Source: Tessaracoccus sp. OS52 (GTDB taxonomy: Bacteria; Actinomycetota; Actinomycetes; Propionibacteriales; Propionibacteriaceae). From it: a DNA stretch of 64,000 nucleotides. Position 1 is the stretch's first letter, and each line of letters begins with the position of its first letter. The notes beneath the pieces were generated by a model, which did no database searches, was not told the DNA's origin, and saw nothing but the letters and a program-made list of their open reading frames with translations. This document shows, piece after piece, positions 25,393 to 33,822 of the stretch. The position numbers and the translations under genes were made by a program. The stretch is from positions 1,240,001-1,304,000 of the forward strand of contig NZ_JAJEWM010000001.1 of assembly GCF_020687685.1 (NCBI RefSeq). Direction: 5' to 3'.

Positions 25393-25398
25393 TAGGGT
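25393..25398 (+). promoter_or_regulatory. Candidate leaderless -10 box for rpe
   Basis: TAGGGT ends 7 bases before the ATG at 25406; no Shine-Dalgarno sequence is seen in the 26-base gap after the PAC2 gene. Confidence 0.4.
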
Positions 25399-25405
25399 TG
25401 GTGCC

Positions 25406-26059
25406 ATGCGCATCACCCCCAGCATCCTCAACGCGGACTTCGCCAACCTCGGTGCCGAGATCGGCCGCATCCCCGACGCCGAGGCCATCCACGTCGACGT
25501 CATGGACTACCACTTCGTGCCCAACCTGTCGATCGGCCTGCCGGTGGTCGAGGCCATCCGCCGAAGCACCGACCAGATGCTGGACATCCACCTCATGATC
25601 GCCGACCCGGACCGTTGGGCCCCTGCCTACGCCGAGGCCGGAGCCGAGTCGGTGACCTTCCACGTGGAGGCCGCCAGGGCACCGGTCAGGTTGGCGCGTG
25701 AACTTCGACGACTGGGCGCGCGCGCGTCGATGGCGCTGAACCCGGCCACGGCCATCGACTCCTACGCCGGAATGCTCGGCGAGGTTGACATGGTCCTGCT
25801 CATGACGGTGGAGCCGGGCTTCGGCGGCCAGAAGTTCCTCGACCTCGTGCTGCCCAAGATCCGCCGCACCCGCGAACTCGTCGGCCATCGCGACATCTGG
25901 GTCCAGGTCGACGGCGGCGTCTCGGCCGAGACCATCGAGCGCTGCGCCGAGGCCGGGGCCGACACCTTCGTCGCCGGCTCGGCCGTCTACAGCGCCGATG
26001 ATCCGAACGCCATGGTCAACAGGCTGCGCGACCTCGCCGTCGCCGCCTGCTCCCACTGA
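25406..26059 (+). CDS. rpe: Ribulose-phosphate 3-epimerase
   Basis: This 217-residue TIM-barrel enzyme starts [15 protein letters not shown] and has the metal-site motifs HVDVMD and DIHLMI, plus [10 protein letters not shown] and VDGGVS phosphate-binding loops. It interconverts ribulose-5-phosphate and xylulose-5-phosphate in the pentose phosphate pathway. In M. tuberculosis rpe follows the rsmB homologue on the same strand; here it is inverted and converges on rsmB, with one base between the stops. Confidence 0.97.
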   Translation: MRITPSILNADFANLGAEIGRIPDAEAIHVDVMDYHFVPNLSIGLPVVEAIRRSTDQMLDIHLMIADPDRWAPAYAEAGAESVTFHVEAARAPVRLARELRRLGARASMALNPATAIDSYAGMLGEVDMVLLMTVEPGFGGQKFLDLVLPKIRRTRELVGHRDIWVQVDGGVSAETIERCAEAGADTFVAGSAVYSADDPNAMVNRLRDLAVAACSH

Positions 26060-26060
26060 G

Positions 26061-27398
26061 CTAGGCCGGGAACCTCAGCAGCGCCAGGAACATCGCGTCT
26101 GTGCCGTGGCGGTGCGGCCACAGCTGCACGAAGTCGCCCTCGCCCGCGTCCGCGTCGGGTGGCAGGTAGTCGGAGGCGTGGAGCAGCTCGACGAGGCCGC
26201 CGTCGGCCAGCACTTCCGCGACGACGTCGCGGGTCTCGGCCCGGTGCGGCGAGCAGGTCACATAGGCGACCACTCCCCCGGGCGCGGTGAGCGAGATCGC
26301 GGAGCGCAGCAGGTCGCGCTGCAGTCCTGCGAGCTGCGCCACGTCGTCGGGGCTGCGGCGCCACCGTGATTCCGGCCGACGGCGCAGGGCGCCCAGACCG
26401 GTGCAGGGTGCGTCCACCATGACGCGGGCGTAGGGTCCGCGGTCGGCGAGTGCCTCGGGGCGGCGGCCGTCGGAACAGACCACCGTGGCCGTGCCTTCCG
26501 GGTAGGCGGAGAGCGCCTGCTCCACGAGTTGCGCCCGGTGCTCGGCCACCTCGTTGGCGACGAGGGCCTCGCCGGACTCCCGGGCCAGACCGGCCAGGAG
26601 CGCGGCCTTGCCCCCCGGGCCGGCGCACAGGTCCAGCCACGGCCCCGCCGGTGCATCGACGCGGGCCAGGGCCCAGGCCACCAGTTGCGAGCCCTCGTCC
26701 TGCACCCCCGCTCGGCCGTCCCGGACGGGCTCGAGAGAACCCGGCTGGCCATCGAAGCTGGCGCCGAACGGTGAGAACCCGGTGGGTTCGCCGCCAAGTC
26801 GGACCAGCTCGTCGCGCTCGAGCAGGCCCGGCCGCACCACCAGCGTGGGGGTAGGCGCGACGTTGTTGGCGGCCAGCGCGGCGGAAAGTTCCCCGTCAGG
26901 CAGGACATCGGCGTAGGCCTGTGCCACCCAGACGGGATGGTGCCCCTCGACGGCGAGCCGCTCCACTCCCTGGGCCCCGTCTGCCAACTGCCGGGTCCAC
27001 TCGTCGAGGCTCTTGGCGGCGACCTTCCGCAGGATGGCGTTGATCACGCCAGTGACCCGCTGCCCCACGGTCTCGCGAGCGAGGTCGACGGTGGTGGCAA
27101 CCGCCGCCCGCCCGGGCACGTCCATGCTCAGGGCTTGGTGGCTGCCCAACCGCAGCAGGTCGACGACGGCTGGCTGGAGAGTGCTGAGCGCACGGCCTCC
27201 GGCCGCCTCGATGATGCGGTCGTAGGTGCCCAGCAGGCGGCAGGTGCCGGAGACCAGCTCGGTGACGAAGCCTGCGTCGCGGCTGTCGAGTCCCGCAGTC
27301 GCGAGTCGTTTGGAGAGGGCGAGGTTGGCGTAGGCGTCCTCGCCGGTTACCTGGCGCAAGACGTCGAAGGCCACCCGTCGGGGGGAGGGGGCGGTCAC
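26061..27398 (-). CDS. rsmB: 16S rRNA (cytosine-967-C5)-methyltransferase
   Basis: The 445-residue product has an N-terminal NusB-like RNA-binding domain (about 1-140) and a C-terminal RsmB/NOP2 methyltransferase domain with LDLCAGPGGKAALLAGL for SAM binding, VDAPCTGLGALRRRPE and the catalytic-cysteine region VTCSPHRAET. It makes m5C967 in 16S rRNA. The start is a GTG that overlaps the fmt stop (GTGA), the pattern of translational coupling. Confidence 0.95.
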   Translation of the reverse strand: MTAPSPRRVAFDVLRQVTGEDAYANLALSKRLATAGLDSRDAGFVTELVSGTCRLLGTYDRIIEAAGGRALSTLQPAVVDLLRLGSHQALSMDVPGRAAVATTVDLARETVGQRVTGVINAILRKVAAKSLDEWTRQLADGAQGVERLAVEGHHPVWVAQAYADVLPDGELSAALAANNVAPTPTLVVRPGLLERDELVRLGGEPTGFSPFGASFDGQPGSLEPVRDGRAGVQDEGSQLVAWALARVDAPAGPWLDLCAGPGGKAALLAGLARESGEALVANEVAEHRAQLVEQALSAYPEGTATVVCSDGRRPEALADRGPYARVMVDAPCTGLGALRRRPESRWRRSPDDVAQLAGLQRDLLRSAISLTAPGGVVAYVTCSPHRAETRDVVAEVLADGGLVELLHASDYLPPDADAGEGDFVQLWPHRHGTDAMFLALLRFPA

Positions 27399-28309
27399 CT
27401 CAGCACCGCCCCGGAGTGTCCGCCGCGGGCCCAGTCGGCGGCGTTCATCCGGCGCTTGCCGGCGGCCTGCACCTCCTGCAGTTCCAGTACGCCCAGGCCG
27501 GTGCCGGCCAGGACCCGATTCTTGAGCAGAAGCAGTTCACCGGGCTTCAGCGCCACGTCATCTTCGGCGACGGTGGCGCGGTACACCTTGAAGCGCTCGC
27601 CATCCAGCTCGCACCAGGAACCGGGGTCCGGGGAACAGCCCATGACGAGGTTGCGGAGCTCGCGGGCGGGGCGGGTGAAGTCGAGGCGGGCCTCCTCCAC
27701 CGTCACCTTCGGCGCGACCGTCACGCCCACGTTGGCCTGCGGCGTCGGCTGCTCACCCGCCGCCATCGCGTCGAGCGCCTCGACCAGTTGTGAGGCGCCC
27801 GTGGCTGCGAGCATGGCCAGCACTTCACCGGCGGTGGCGTCCGGCGTCGGGATCGCTGCCATCCGGTAGACGTCGCCGGCGTCCAGCTCCCGCACGATCC
27901 GGAAACACGCTGTGCCGATCTCAGCGTCACCGGCCATGATCGCGCGCTGGACCGGCGCCGCGCCACGCCAGCGCGGCAGCAGCGAGAAGTGCAGGTTGAC
28001 CCACCCCAGCCGCGGGATGTCCAGGACCGACTGCGGCAACAGCGCGCCGTAGGCCACCACCGGACACGCGTCCGGAGCCAGTTCCCGGAGGCGCTGCTTG
28101 AAGTCATCCTGCGACGGCTTGCCCGGTTTGAGCACCTCCAGTCCCAGCTCCTGGGCACGCTGCGCCACCGGTGAGGGGGTCAGCTTGCGGCCCCGGCCGG
28201 CGGGCGCATCCGGCCGGGTGACGACGGCGACCACCTCGTGGCTGGAGCCCAGCAGCGCCTCCAGCGAGGGCAGCGCCACCTCCGGCGTGCCTGCGAAGAC
28301 CAGTCTCAT
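27395..28309 (-). CDS. fmt: Methionyl-tRNA formyltransferase
   Basis: This 304-residue enzyme starts MRLVFAGTPEVALPSLEALL and has the formyl-THF hydrolase-fold signature NLHFSLLPRWRGAAPVQRAI, then a C-terminal tRNA-binding domain. It formylates initiator Met-tRNA. The ATG at 28309 is chosen because GGAGTGAGC precedes it and homology begins there; that ribosome binding site lies at the very 3' end of priA. fmt is the middle gene of priA-fmt-rsmB. Confidence 0.97.
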   Translation of the reverse strand: MRLVFAGTPEVALPSLEALLGSSHEVVAVVTRPDAPAGRGRKLTPSPVAQRAQELGLEVLKPGKPSQDDFKQRLRELAPDACPVVAYGALLPQSVLDIPRLGWVNLHFSLLPRWRGAAPVQRAIMAGDAEIGTACFRIVRELDAGDVYRMAAIPTPDATAGEVLAMLAATGASQLVEALDAMAAGEQPTPQANVGVTVAPKVTVEEARLDFTRPARELRNLVMGCSPDPGSWCELDGERFKVYRATVAEDDVALKPGELLLLKNRVLAGTGLGVLELQEVQAAGKRRMNAADWARGGHSGAVLR

Positions 28310-28311
28310 GC

Positions 28312-30297
28312 TCACTCCATCACTTCGGGATCGACCTGGAGGTACAGCCTGCCACCCTCCTTGCGCGCCGAGCGGATCGCCGCGGCCGCCTTCACACTCG
28401 TGACCAAGTCCTTGCCGCGTTCCAGCGGCACTCGCAGCAGGGCGGCGAACTCGGGCTCGGGACCGCCACGCAGCTCCGTCGGACCGAGGATGTCGACCCC
28501 CTCGAAGGGGTCGTTGTCCAGGAACTCGGTGAGGGCGTCGGGATCTCCTCCCACGCGAACCACCTTCGCCGCGGGCGGCAGGCCCACAGCGGCGCGCTCG
28601 GCGAGTTCCCGTTCCATGAACCCGCCGACGTCGCCCCGCACGAGGGCCTGCAGGGTGGGGTGCTGGGGCCCATCCGCGGTGGAGGCAGTCACTGCCATGA
28701 CGGTGCCACCCTCCTCGGGCGGGCGGCACAGCGCCATGGCGTTGAGCCAGCGACGAAGCGACTCCTCCTCGACGCGCAGGTCGGCGCGGGCGAGCATGAG
28801 GCCGGTGTCCAGGAGCAGCACGCCTGCGTACCCCCCGTTCGCGACGGGTTCGGCGCCGGGGGTTGCCACGACGATGGCGGAGGCGTCGGTGACCTCGGAG
28901 CGGATGGCGTCGGCGGAACTGTTGACCGCCAGCACTCCCGGGAAGGCGCGCGCGAGTTCCTCAGCGGTGCGGGTAGCACCCACCACGGTGGCGCGGACCT
29001 CGGTGCCGTGGCAGTGGTCGCACTCCCATCGGGTGGGCTGGTGTCCGCAGAGCGAACAAGCTGTGACGCCCCTGGCAGGCATCCGCAGCGGGGCATGGCA
29101 CTTGGGGCACTGGGCCCGGTTGCCGCAGCGTCGGCAGCTCAGCCCCGCCGAATGTCCGGCGCGCGGCACCTGGACCAGCACCGGGCCTTGCGGCAGCCGT
29201 TCCCGCAGGAACCTGAAGGCGTCGGAGGGCAGGCGGAGGCGGGCGGCGGTGGGTTCCCGGGACGGGTTGTCGCCGACGATCCTCACCGGTGGCGTGAGCC
29301 GTCTGGTGAGCGCCGGGGGGTGACCGATCGGGTGCATCCAGCCGCGCGTGATCAGGGCCTGCGCCTCGGCCGACCGGGCGTGGGAGGCGAACAGCAGCGC
29401 GGAACCCGACTGGACGGTGCGCAGTACCGCCACGGTGCGGGTGTGCGGGTAGGGCGCCTTCTGCTCCGAGTGGGAGTCGGAGCCGTCGTCCACCACGACG
29501 ACCAGTCCCAGGTCCTTGACCGGTGCGAACACGGCGCTCCGGGTACCGACGATGATCCGGGCCTGACCGCGCACGGTGGCCAGGTAGTTGCGGTAACGCG
29601 ACGACGGCCCAAGCTCCGCACTCAGGGTCGCCACGGCTGAGTTGCCGAAAGCCTGGCCCAGCCGTTTCAGGGCCTGTTCCAGCTCGCGGGCGGTCGGGAC
29701 CACCACCACGGCTCCCCGGCCAGAAGCGACGGCGGCGCCAACCGCCTCGACAACTCCCCCGAGCAGGTCCCCCGCCGCTCCCCCTACGGCCGGCACCTGC
29801 CAGAACGCGCGTGGGCCGAGACCGGACGCGATGGCTTCGAGGAAGCCGCCACCGCCTTCAAAGCCCGGGAGCACCGACGCCGCCGGCAGGGGTTTCGGCT
29901 CGGGCCACTCCCGTTGGGCGGCCTTCTCCGTGGCACCGTGCCGCGGCGGGATGGCGAACCGTGCGACGTCGGGCCAAACACCCGCGTAGTGATCGGCCAC
30001 CATGCGCAGCAGCTCGTAGAGCTCGGGGGTGACGATCTGCTCCGGGGAGACGACTCGGCCGATGGGCAGCAGCTTCATGCCGGGCTCCGGCTGACCGAAC
30101 TCGATCAGCCAGCCGTCGAGCACGCGGCCTGAGAACGGGACCCGGACCCGGACACCCGGGACTGCCTCTTCGGCCAACTTGTCCGGCACCGTGTAGTCGA
30201 AGAGCCGGTCGAGGTGCGCCAGGGGTGTGTCGACGGCGACCCGCGCCACACGCGGTGGCTGCGGGTCGTCGATCAGGGCTGGCGCGTCCGCCGACAT
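28312..30297 (-). CDS. priA: Primosomal protein N' (PriA), ATPase-motif-deficient
   Basis: The 661-residue product has the PriA 3'-DNA-binding domain (LFDYTVPDKL, PGVRVRVPFSGR) and the zinc-binding region with eight cysteines (CRRCGNRAQCPKC, CSLCG, CDHCHG). The helicase core is degraded: where other PriA proteins have a GxGKT Walker A motif, residues 165-180 read FWQVPAVGGAAGDLLG, and the DEEH box is replaced by VVDDGSDSHSEQ. Actinobacterial PriA proteins are often like this, so it may load the replisome without unwinding DNA. It lies between metK and fmt. Confidence 0.9.
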   Translation of the reverse strand: MSADAPALIDDPQPPRVARVAVDTPLAHLDRLFDYTVPDKLAEEAVPGVRVRVPFSGRVLDGWLIEFGQPEPGMKLLPIGRVVSPEQIVTPELYELLRMVADHYAGVWPDVARFAIPPRHGATEKAAQREWPEPKPLPAASVLPGFEGGGGFLEAIASGLGPRAFWQVPAVGGAAGDLLGGVVEAVGAAVASGRGAVVVVPTARELEQALKRLGQAFGNSAVATLSAELGPSSRYRNYLATVRGQARIIVGTRSAVFAPVKDLGLVVVVDDGSDSHSEQKAPYPHTRTVAVLRTVQSGSALLFASHARSAEAQALITRGWMHPIGHPPALTRRLTPPVRIVGDNPSREPTAARLRLPSDAFRFLRERLPQGPVLVQVPRAGHSAGLSCRRCGNRAQCPKCHAPLRMPARGVTACSLCGHQPTRWECDHCHGTEVRATVVGATRTAEELARAFPGVLAVNSSADAIRSEVTDASAIVVATPGAEPVANGGYAGVLLLDTGLMLARADLRVEEESLRRWLNAMALCRPPEEGGTVMAVTASTADGPQHPTLQALVRGDVGGFMERELAERAAVGLPPAAKVVRVGGDPDALTEFLDNDPFEGVDILGPTELRGGPEPEFAALLRVPLERGKDLVTSVKAAAAIRSARKEGGRLYLQVDPEVME

Positions 30298-30307
30298 CGC
30301 GGCATCC

Positions 30308-31495
30308 TCAGCCCTTCACCGCCCTGGCCAGGGCGTCGGCGCGGTCGGTGCGCTCCCACGAAGCTGCCTCTTCCTCGCGGCCGAAGTGGCCGTACGCGCT
30401 GAACTGGGCGTAGATCGGGCGCAGGAGGTCCAGGTCGCGGATGATCGCGCCCGGGCGCAGGTCGAAGGTCGCCAGGACGGCGTCGCGGATCTGGTCGTGA
30501 GGGACCGCGCTGGTGCCGAAGGTGTCAAGGTAGAAACCCACGGGGTGGGCCTTGCCGATGGCGTAGGCCACCTGCACCTCGCAACGCTTGGCCAGGCCAG
30601 CGGCCACCACGTTCTTGGCAACCCACCGCATCGCATAGGCCGCGGAGCGGTCGACCTTCGAGGGGTCCTTGCCGGAGAAGGCACCGCCACCGTGGCGGGC
30701 CATGCCACCGTAGGTGTCGACGATCACCTTCCGGCCGGTGAGCCCCGCGTCCCCCATCGGTCCGCCGATCACGAACTTGCCGGTGGGGTTCACCAGCACC
30801 CGCTCCGGGGACCCGAAGCCGTAGCGTTCGAGGACGGGCAGGATGACGTGTCGCTCGATGTCCGGTCGGATGGTCTGCTCGAGCGAGACGCCTGCGGCGT
30901 GCTGGGTGGAGACCACCACCGTCTCGACGCTGCTGGCGCGGCCGTCCACGTACTGGACCGAGGCCTGCGTCTTGCCGTCGGGCCGCACGTACTCGAGCGT
31001 TCCGTCCTTGCGAACCTCAGCGAGCCGCTGCGCCAGCCGGTGCGACAACTCGATGGGCAGCGGCATCAGGGATGGCGTCTCGTCACAGGCGTAGCCGAAC
31101 ATCAGGCCCTGGTCGCCGGCGCCTTGGTGGCTGATCGTGTCGGTGTCGTTCTCGACCCGTTCCTCGTAGGCCGAGTCGACGCCCTGTGCGATGTCCGGGG
31201 ACTGGGCGCCGATGGCAACGGACACACCGCAGGAGGCGCCGTCGAAGCCCATTGCCGAGGACGTGTAACCGATGTCCAGGACCCGCTGGCGTGCGATCTG
31301 GGCGACGTCGGCGAAACCCGAGGTGGTGACCTCACCGGCCACCACCACCAGGCCGGTGGTCACCAGTGTCTCGACGGCGACACGCGAGGCGGGGTCCTGC
31401 TCCAGCAACGCGTCGAGGACCGCGTCGGAGATGGAGTCAGCGACCTTGTCGGGGTGTCCCTCGGTGACCGATTCTGAGGTGAACAGACGACTCAT
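30308..31495 (-). CDS. metK: S-adenosylmethionine synthetase
   Basis: This 395-residue enzyme has [12 protein letters not shown] at the N-terminus, GAGDQG, and the ATP/metal motif [19 protein letters not shown]. It makes SAM from methionine and ATP. The ATG at 31495 has an excellent ribosome binding site (AAGGAG at 31506-31501). Two 15-bp near-palindromes sit immediately upstream of that site. In related genomes coaBC lies between rpoZ and metK; here there are only 116 non-coding bases. Confidence 0.98.
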   Translation of the reverse strand: MSRLFTSESVTEGHPDKVADSISDAVLDALLEQDPASRVAVETLVTTGLVVVAGEVTTSGFADVAQIARQRVLDIGYTSSAMGFDGASCGVSVAIGAQSPDIAQGVDSAYEERVENDTDTISHQGAGDQGLMFGYACDETPSLMPLPIELSHRLAQRLAEVRKDGTLEYVRPDGKTQASVQYVDGRASSVETVVVSTQHAAGVSLEQTIRPDIERHVILPVLERYGFGSPERVLVNPTGKFVIGGPMGDAGLTGRKVIVDTYGGMARHGGGAFSGKDPSKVDRSAAYAMRWVAKNVVAAGLAKRCEVQVAYAIGKAHPVGFYLDTFGTSAVPHDQIRDAVLATFDLRPGAIIRDLDLLRPIYAQFSAYGHFGREEEAASWERTDRADALARAVKG

Positions 31496-31509
31496 TGGTA
31501 CTCCTTGTT

Positions 31510-31554
31510 GTGGCGACAAGCCACGTCGTGTGTTTTTGGGTGGCAACAAGCCAC
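31510..31554 (-). promoter_or_regulatory. Tandem palindromes in the metK leader (candidate operator or RNA switch)
   Basis: Reading the minus strand, GTGGCTTGTTGCCAC (31554-31540) and GTGGCTTGTCGCCAC (31524-31510) are two near-identical inverted repeats with 5-bp arms, spaced 30 bases apart and ending 15 bases before the metK ATG. As RNA each forms a GTGGC/GCCAC hairpin. The CTTGTT of the first is perfectly complementary to AACAAG, which overlaps the AAGGAG ribosome binding site. Confidence 0.6.
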
Positions 31555-31577
31555 CAACCAAGGCACTGGGCCCTGGA

Positions 31578-31593
31578 CCCCGCAGGCGCGGGG
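31578..31593 (-). terminator. GC hairpin between rpoZ and metK (weak terminator candidate)
   Basis: CCCCGC pairs perfectly with GCGGGG around a 4-base loop, 19 bases downstream of the rpoZ stop on the minus strand. No T-run follows, so it may be an attenuator or simply a structured spacer. Confidence 0.35.
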
Positions 31594-31611
31594 AGTCTGC
31601 AACCTAGGAGG

Positions 31612-31953
31612 TCAGGAAGCTGGGTCGGTGTCAGCGAACGGATCGACGAACGAGAAAGCCGGATCGGCGTCGGCCTCCGCGGCGCGCTCGGCCTCTTCCT
31701 CGGGGTCGATCTGCGTGTACTCGAGCAGGCCGTCCTTGATCTCCCGAAGGGCGATCGACAGCGGCTTCTCCTGCGGAGCGGCTGAAACCAGCGGTCCGAC
31801 GTTCTCCAGCAGCCCCTCACCGAGCTGCGAGTAGTAGGCATTGATCTGGCGAGCGCGCTTGGCCGCGAAAATCACCAGCCGGTACTTGGAGTCGATGGAC
31901 TCCAGCAGGTCGTCGATCGGCGGATTGGTGATGCCTTCGGGTTGGATGCTCAA
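31612..31953 (-). CDS. rpoZ: RNA polymerase omega subunit
   Basis: This 113-residue protein has the omega core [32 protein letters not shown], seen in shorter parts as [15 protein letters not shown] and [12 protein letters not shown], and an acidic C-terminal tail. Omega stabilises the beta' subunit. The start is an unusual TTG: no in-frame ATG or GTG lies before the conserved core, and AGAGGT (31964-31959) sits 5 bases upstream of the TTG. It is 37 bases downstream of gmk. Confidence 0.94.
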   Translation of the reverse strand: MSIQPEGITNPPIDDLLESIDSKYRLVIFAAKRARQINAYYSQLGEGLLENVGPLVSAAPQEKPLSIALREIKDGLLEYTQIDPEEEAERAAEADADPAFSFVDPFADTDPAS

Positions 31954-31958
31954 GATTG

Positions 31959-31964
31959 ACCTCT
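31959..31964 (-). promoter_or_regulatory. Ribosome binding site that fixes the TTG start of rpoZ
   Basis: AGAGGT on the minus strand is separated by CAATC from the TTG start codon at 31953-31951. Confidence 0.6.
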
Positions 31965-31990
31965 GATCAAGAAACGGGGTTTGCCTGTGG

Positions 31991-32551
31991 TCACAAGCCC
32001 ATCAAGCCTATCAAATGCGCGACGGTCTTCTCGACGTCGTCGTTCTCCACGATTTCGTCGGCCTCGGTGATGGCTTCCAGTTCCAGTTTCGCGGTCTCGA
32101 GGCGACGTTGCTGGGCCTCCTCGTCCTCCGTGCCCCTGCCCCGCAACCGGTTGACGAGCTCGTCCCATGAGGGCGGCTGCAGGAAGACCAGTTTCGCCTC
32201 GGGCAGGTTCCGCTTGACCTGGCGCGCACCCTGCAGGTCGATCTCGAGCACGACGGTGCGGCCCGCGGCAAGTGCCTCCACGACCGGACGACGCGGCGTG
32301 CCGTAGCGGTGCAGCCCGTGCACGACCGCGTGTTCGAGGAGCTGTCCGGAATCGATCAGTTCACAGAAAAGTTCGTCCGTCACGAAGTGGTAGCTCACCC
32401 CAGGCACCTCACTGGGCCGCGGTGGGCGCGTGGTCATCGAGACCGAGAAGAACACCTCTGGGCGGAGCTCGCGCAACCTCGCGCACACCGTTCCCTTGCC
32501 GACTCCACTGGGGCCGGAGATCACCCAGACTGCTGCTTTGTTCTTCGTCAC
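31991..32551 (-). CDS. gmk: Guanylate kinase
   Basis: The 186-residue enzyme has the P-loop [11 protein letters not shown] near residue 15, the GMP-binding [13 protein letters not shown] and YHFV segments, and [12 protein letters not shown]. It phosphorylates GMP to GDP. The start codon is GTG. It sits 9 bases after mihF in the standard mihF-gmk-rpoZ order. Confidence 0.97.
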   Translation of the reverse strand: MTKNKAAVWVISGPSGVGKGTVCARLRELRPEVFFSVSMTTRPPRPSEVPGVSYHFVTDELFCELIDSGQLLEHAVVHGLHRYGTPRRPVVEALAAGRTVVLEIDLQGARQVKRNLPEAKLVFLQPPSWDELVNRLRGRGTEDEEAQQRRLETAKLELEAITEADEIVENDDVEKTVAHLIGLMGL

Positions 32552-32560
32552 CCCGACAGC

Positions 32561-32872
32561 TTAGGAGAACAACTCCTTGAGGCGCTCCACCTGGTGGCGG
32601 CCGAGACCGCGGATGCGACGATTCGGCGCGATCTGGAGGCTCTGCATGATCTCCTGCGATCTTGTGATTCCGACCCTGGGCAGGGCGCGGAGCAGATCCA
32701 CCACCTTCACTCGGGACAGGACGTCGTCGTCCATCGCCCGCTCGAGCGCGGCACCCAGTGAGACCTCGCCGGTGCGCACCTGTTCCTTCAGGTTGGCGCG
32801 GGCGCGGCGGGCCGCTGTTGCGGCACTGCGTGCGGATTCGAGCTGTTCAGGGCTCAGCTGCGGTATGGCCAT
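32561..32872 (-). CDS. mihF: Integration host factor, actinobacterial type
   Basis: This 103-residue DNA-binding protein has the mIHF pattern: AIPQLSPEQ at the start, a basic helix rich in Ala and Arg, and RVKVVDLLRALPRVGITRSQEIMQSL (helix-two-turns-helix), ending in GLGRHQVERLKELF. It is a nucleoid-associated protein unrelated in sequence to E. coli IHF. The ATG at 32872 starts the conserved part. A small CACCCC/GGGGTG hairpin lies 19-35 bases upstream. Confidence 0.95.
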   Translation of the reverse strand: MAIPQLSPEQLESARSAATAARRARANLKEQVRTGEVSLGAALERAMDDDVLSRVKVVDLLRALPRVGITRSQEIMQSLQIAPNRRIRGLGRHQVERLKELFS

Positions 32873-33005
32873 GGGACTCCAGTTCAACGTCACCCCCAGA
32901 CGGGGTGTTCCAACGCTTGGCTGCAATCTAGCCCCTGACAACCGGTGTTAGCGCGAACACGAAAAAGTTGCCGTGAGTTTCATCGGAGGGCCCAGGAGAA
33001 CGCTC

Positions 33006-33818
33006 TCAGGACAGCGACAAGGCCTGTTCCTGCAGGGCCGACGCCCTTGCCAGCAGTTCGGCCCTACCGGCACCGATGACCTCCCGGCTGGCCGTGGGCA
33101 GCACCAGCGAGGCCGCTTGTCCGAAGCGTTCGCGGACTGCCTCGATGGTGCCGCCCTGGGCCCCGATTCCGGGCACCAGGACGGACCCGTTGAACGCCGA
33201 CACGTCGCAGCCCAGCGCCGCGTGCGTCGCCCCGACGACCAGCCCGACGGCGTGGTCCCAGCCCGGGTTGCCCGCGGCCACCTCGTCCACCACGTGCTGC
33301 GCCACCGTGCCACCCGCGACGACGGCGGTCTGGATGGCGAGGCCGTCGGGGTTGGAGGTGCGGGCCAGGACGTAGACGCCCCTTCCGGAGTCGACGGCGC
33401 GCTCGATCGCCGGCACCAGCGACCCCACACCCAGGTAGGGGCTCAGGGTGATGGCGTCGGCACGCAGCGGGGAGGCGTCGTCGAGGAACGCGGTGGCGTA
33501 ACCGGCCATCGAAGAGCCGATGTCGCCGCGCTTCACGTCCAGCAGGGACAACGCCCCCGCTCCGCGGATGTCGGCAAGGACGCGCTCCAGGACGGCCACG
33601 CCTGCTGACCCGAAGGCCTCGAAAAAGGCCGACTGCGGCTTGAAGACGGCCACCGTTGAGGCGAGTTCCTCCACGATGCCACGGGCGCAGGCCTCGAGCC
33701 CGGCCACCGTCGTGTCCAGGCCCCAGGCGCCCAGCACCGAGGGCATCGGGTCGATCCCCACGCAGAGCCTGCCGCGGGTCGCTGTCAGGTCGTCCAGCCG
33801 CTGCTTGTAGCCGGTCAC
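33006..33818 (-). CDS. pyrF: Orotidine 5'-phosphate decarboxylase (type 2)
   Basis: This 270-residue long-form (mycobacterial-type) PyrF has LCVGIDPMPSVL, VFKPQSAFFEAFG and the catalytic LLDVKRGDIGSS loop. It makes UMP from OMP. The start is a GTG at 33818, four bases after the pyrD stop and preceded by AGGTGA within the pyrD end. It is the last gene of carA-carB-pyrD-pyrF; a 133-base gap then precedes mihF. Confidence 0.95.
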   Translation of the reverse strand: MTGYKQRLDDLTATRGRLCVGIDPMPSVLGAWGLDTTVAGLEACARGIVEELASTVAVFKPQSAFFEAFGSAGVAVLERVLADIRGAGALSLLDVKRGDIGSSMAGYATAFLDDASPLRADAITLSPYLGVGSLVPAIERAVDSGRGVYVLARTSNPDGLAIQTAVVAGGTVAQHVVDEVAAGNPGWDHAVGLVVGATHAALGCDVSAFNGSVLVPGIGAQGGTIEAVRERFGQAASLVLPTASREVIGAGRAELLARASALQEQALSLS

Positions 33819-33822
33819 CGGC

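Noticed and set aside
31495-31560. A known SAM riboswitch class before metK
   Set aside because: From memory the layout of two 5-bp hairpins does not match SAM-I/IV, SAM-II, SAM-III or SAM-VI; a Rfam scan would be decisive, so I report it as unassigned.
32891-32907. CACCCC/GGGGTG hairpin upstream of mihF as a terminator
   Set aside because: It is 6 bp, has no T-run and lies within 35 bases of the mihF start; it may be leader structure only.
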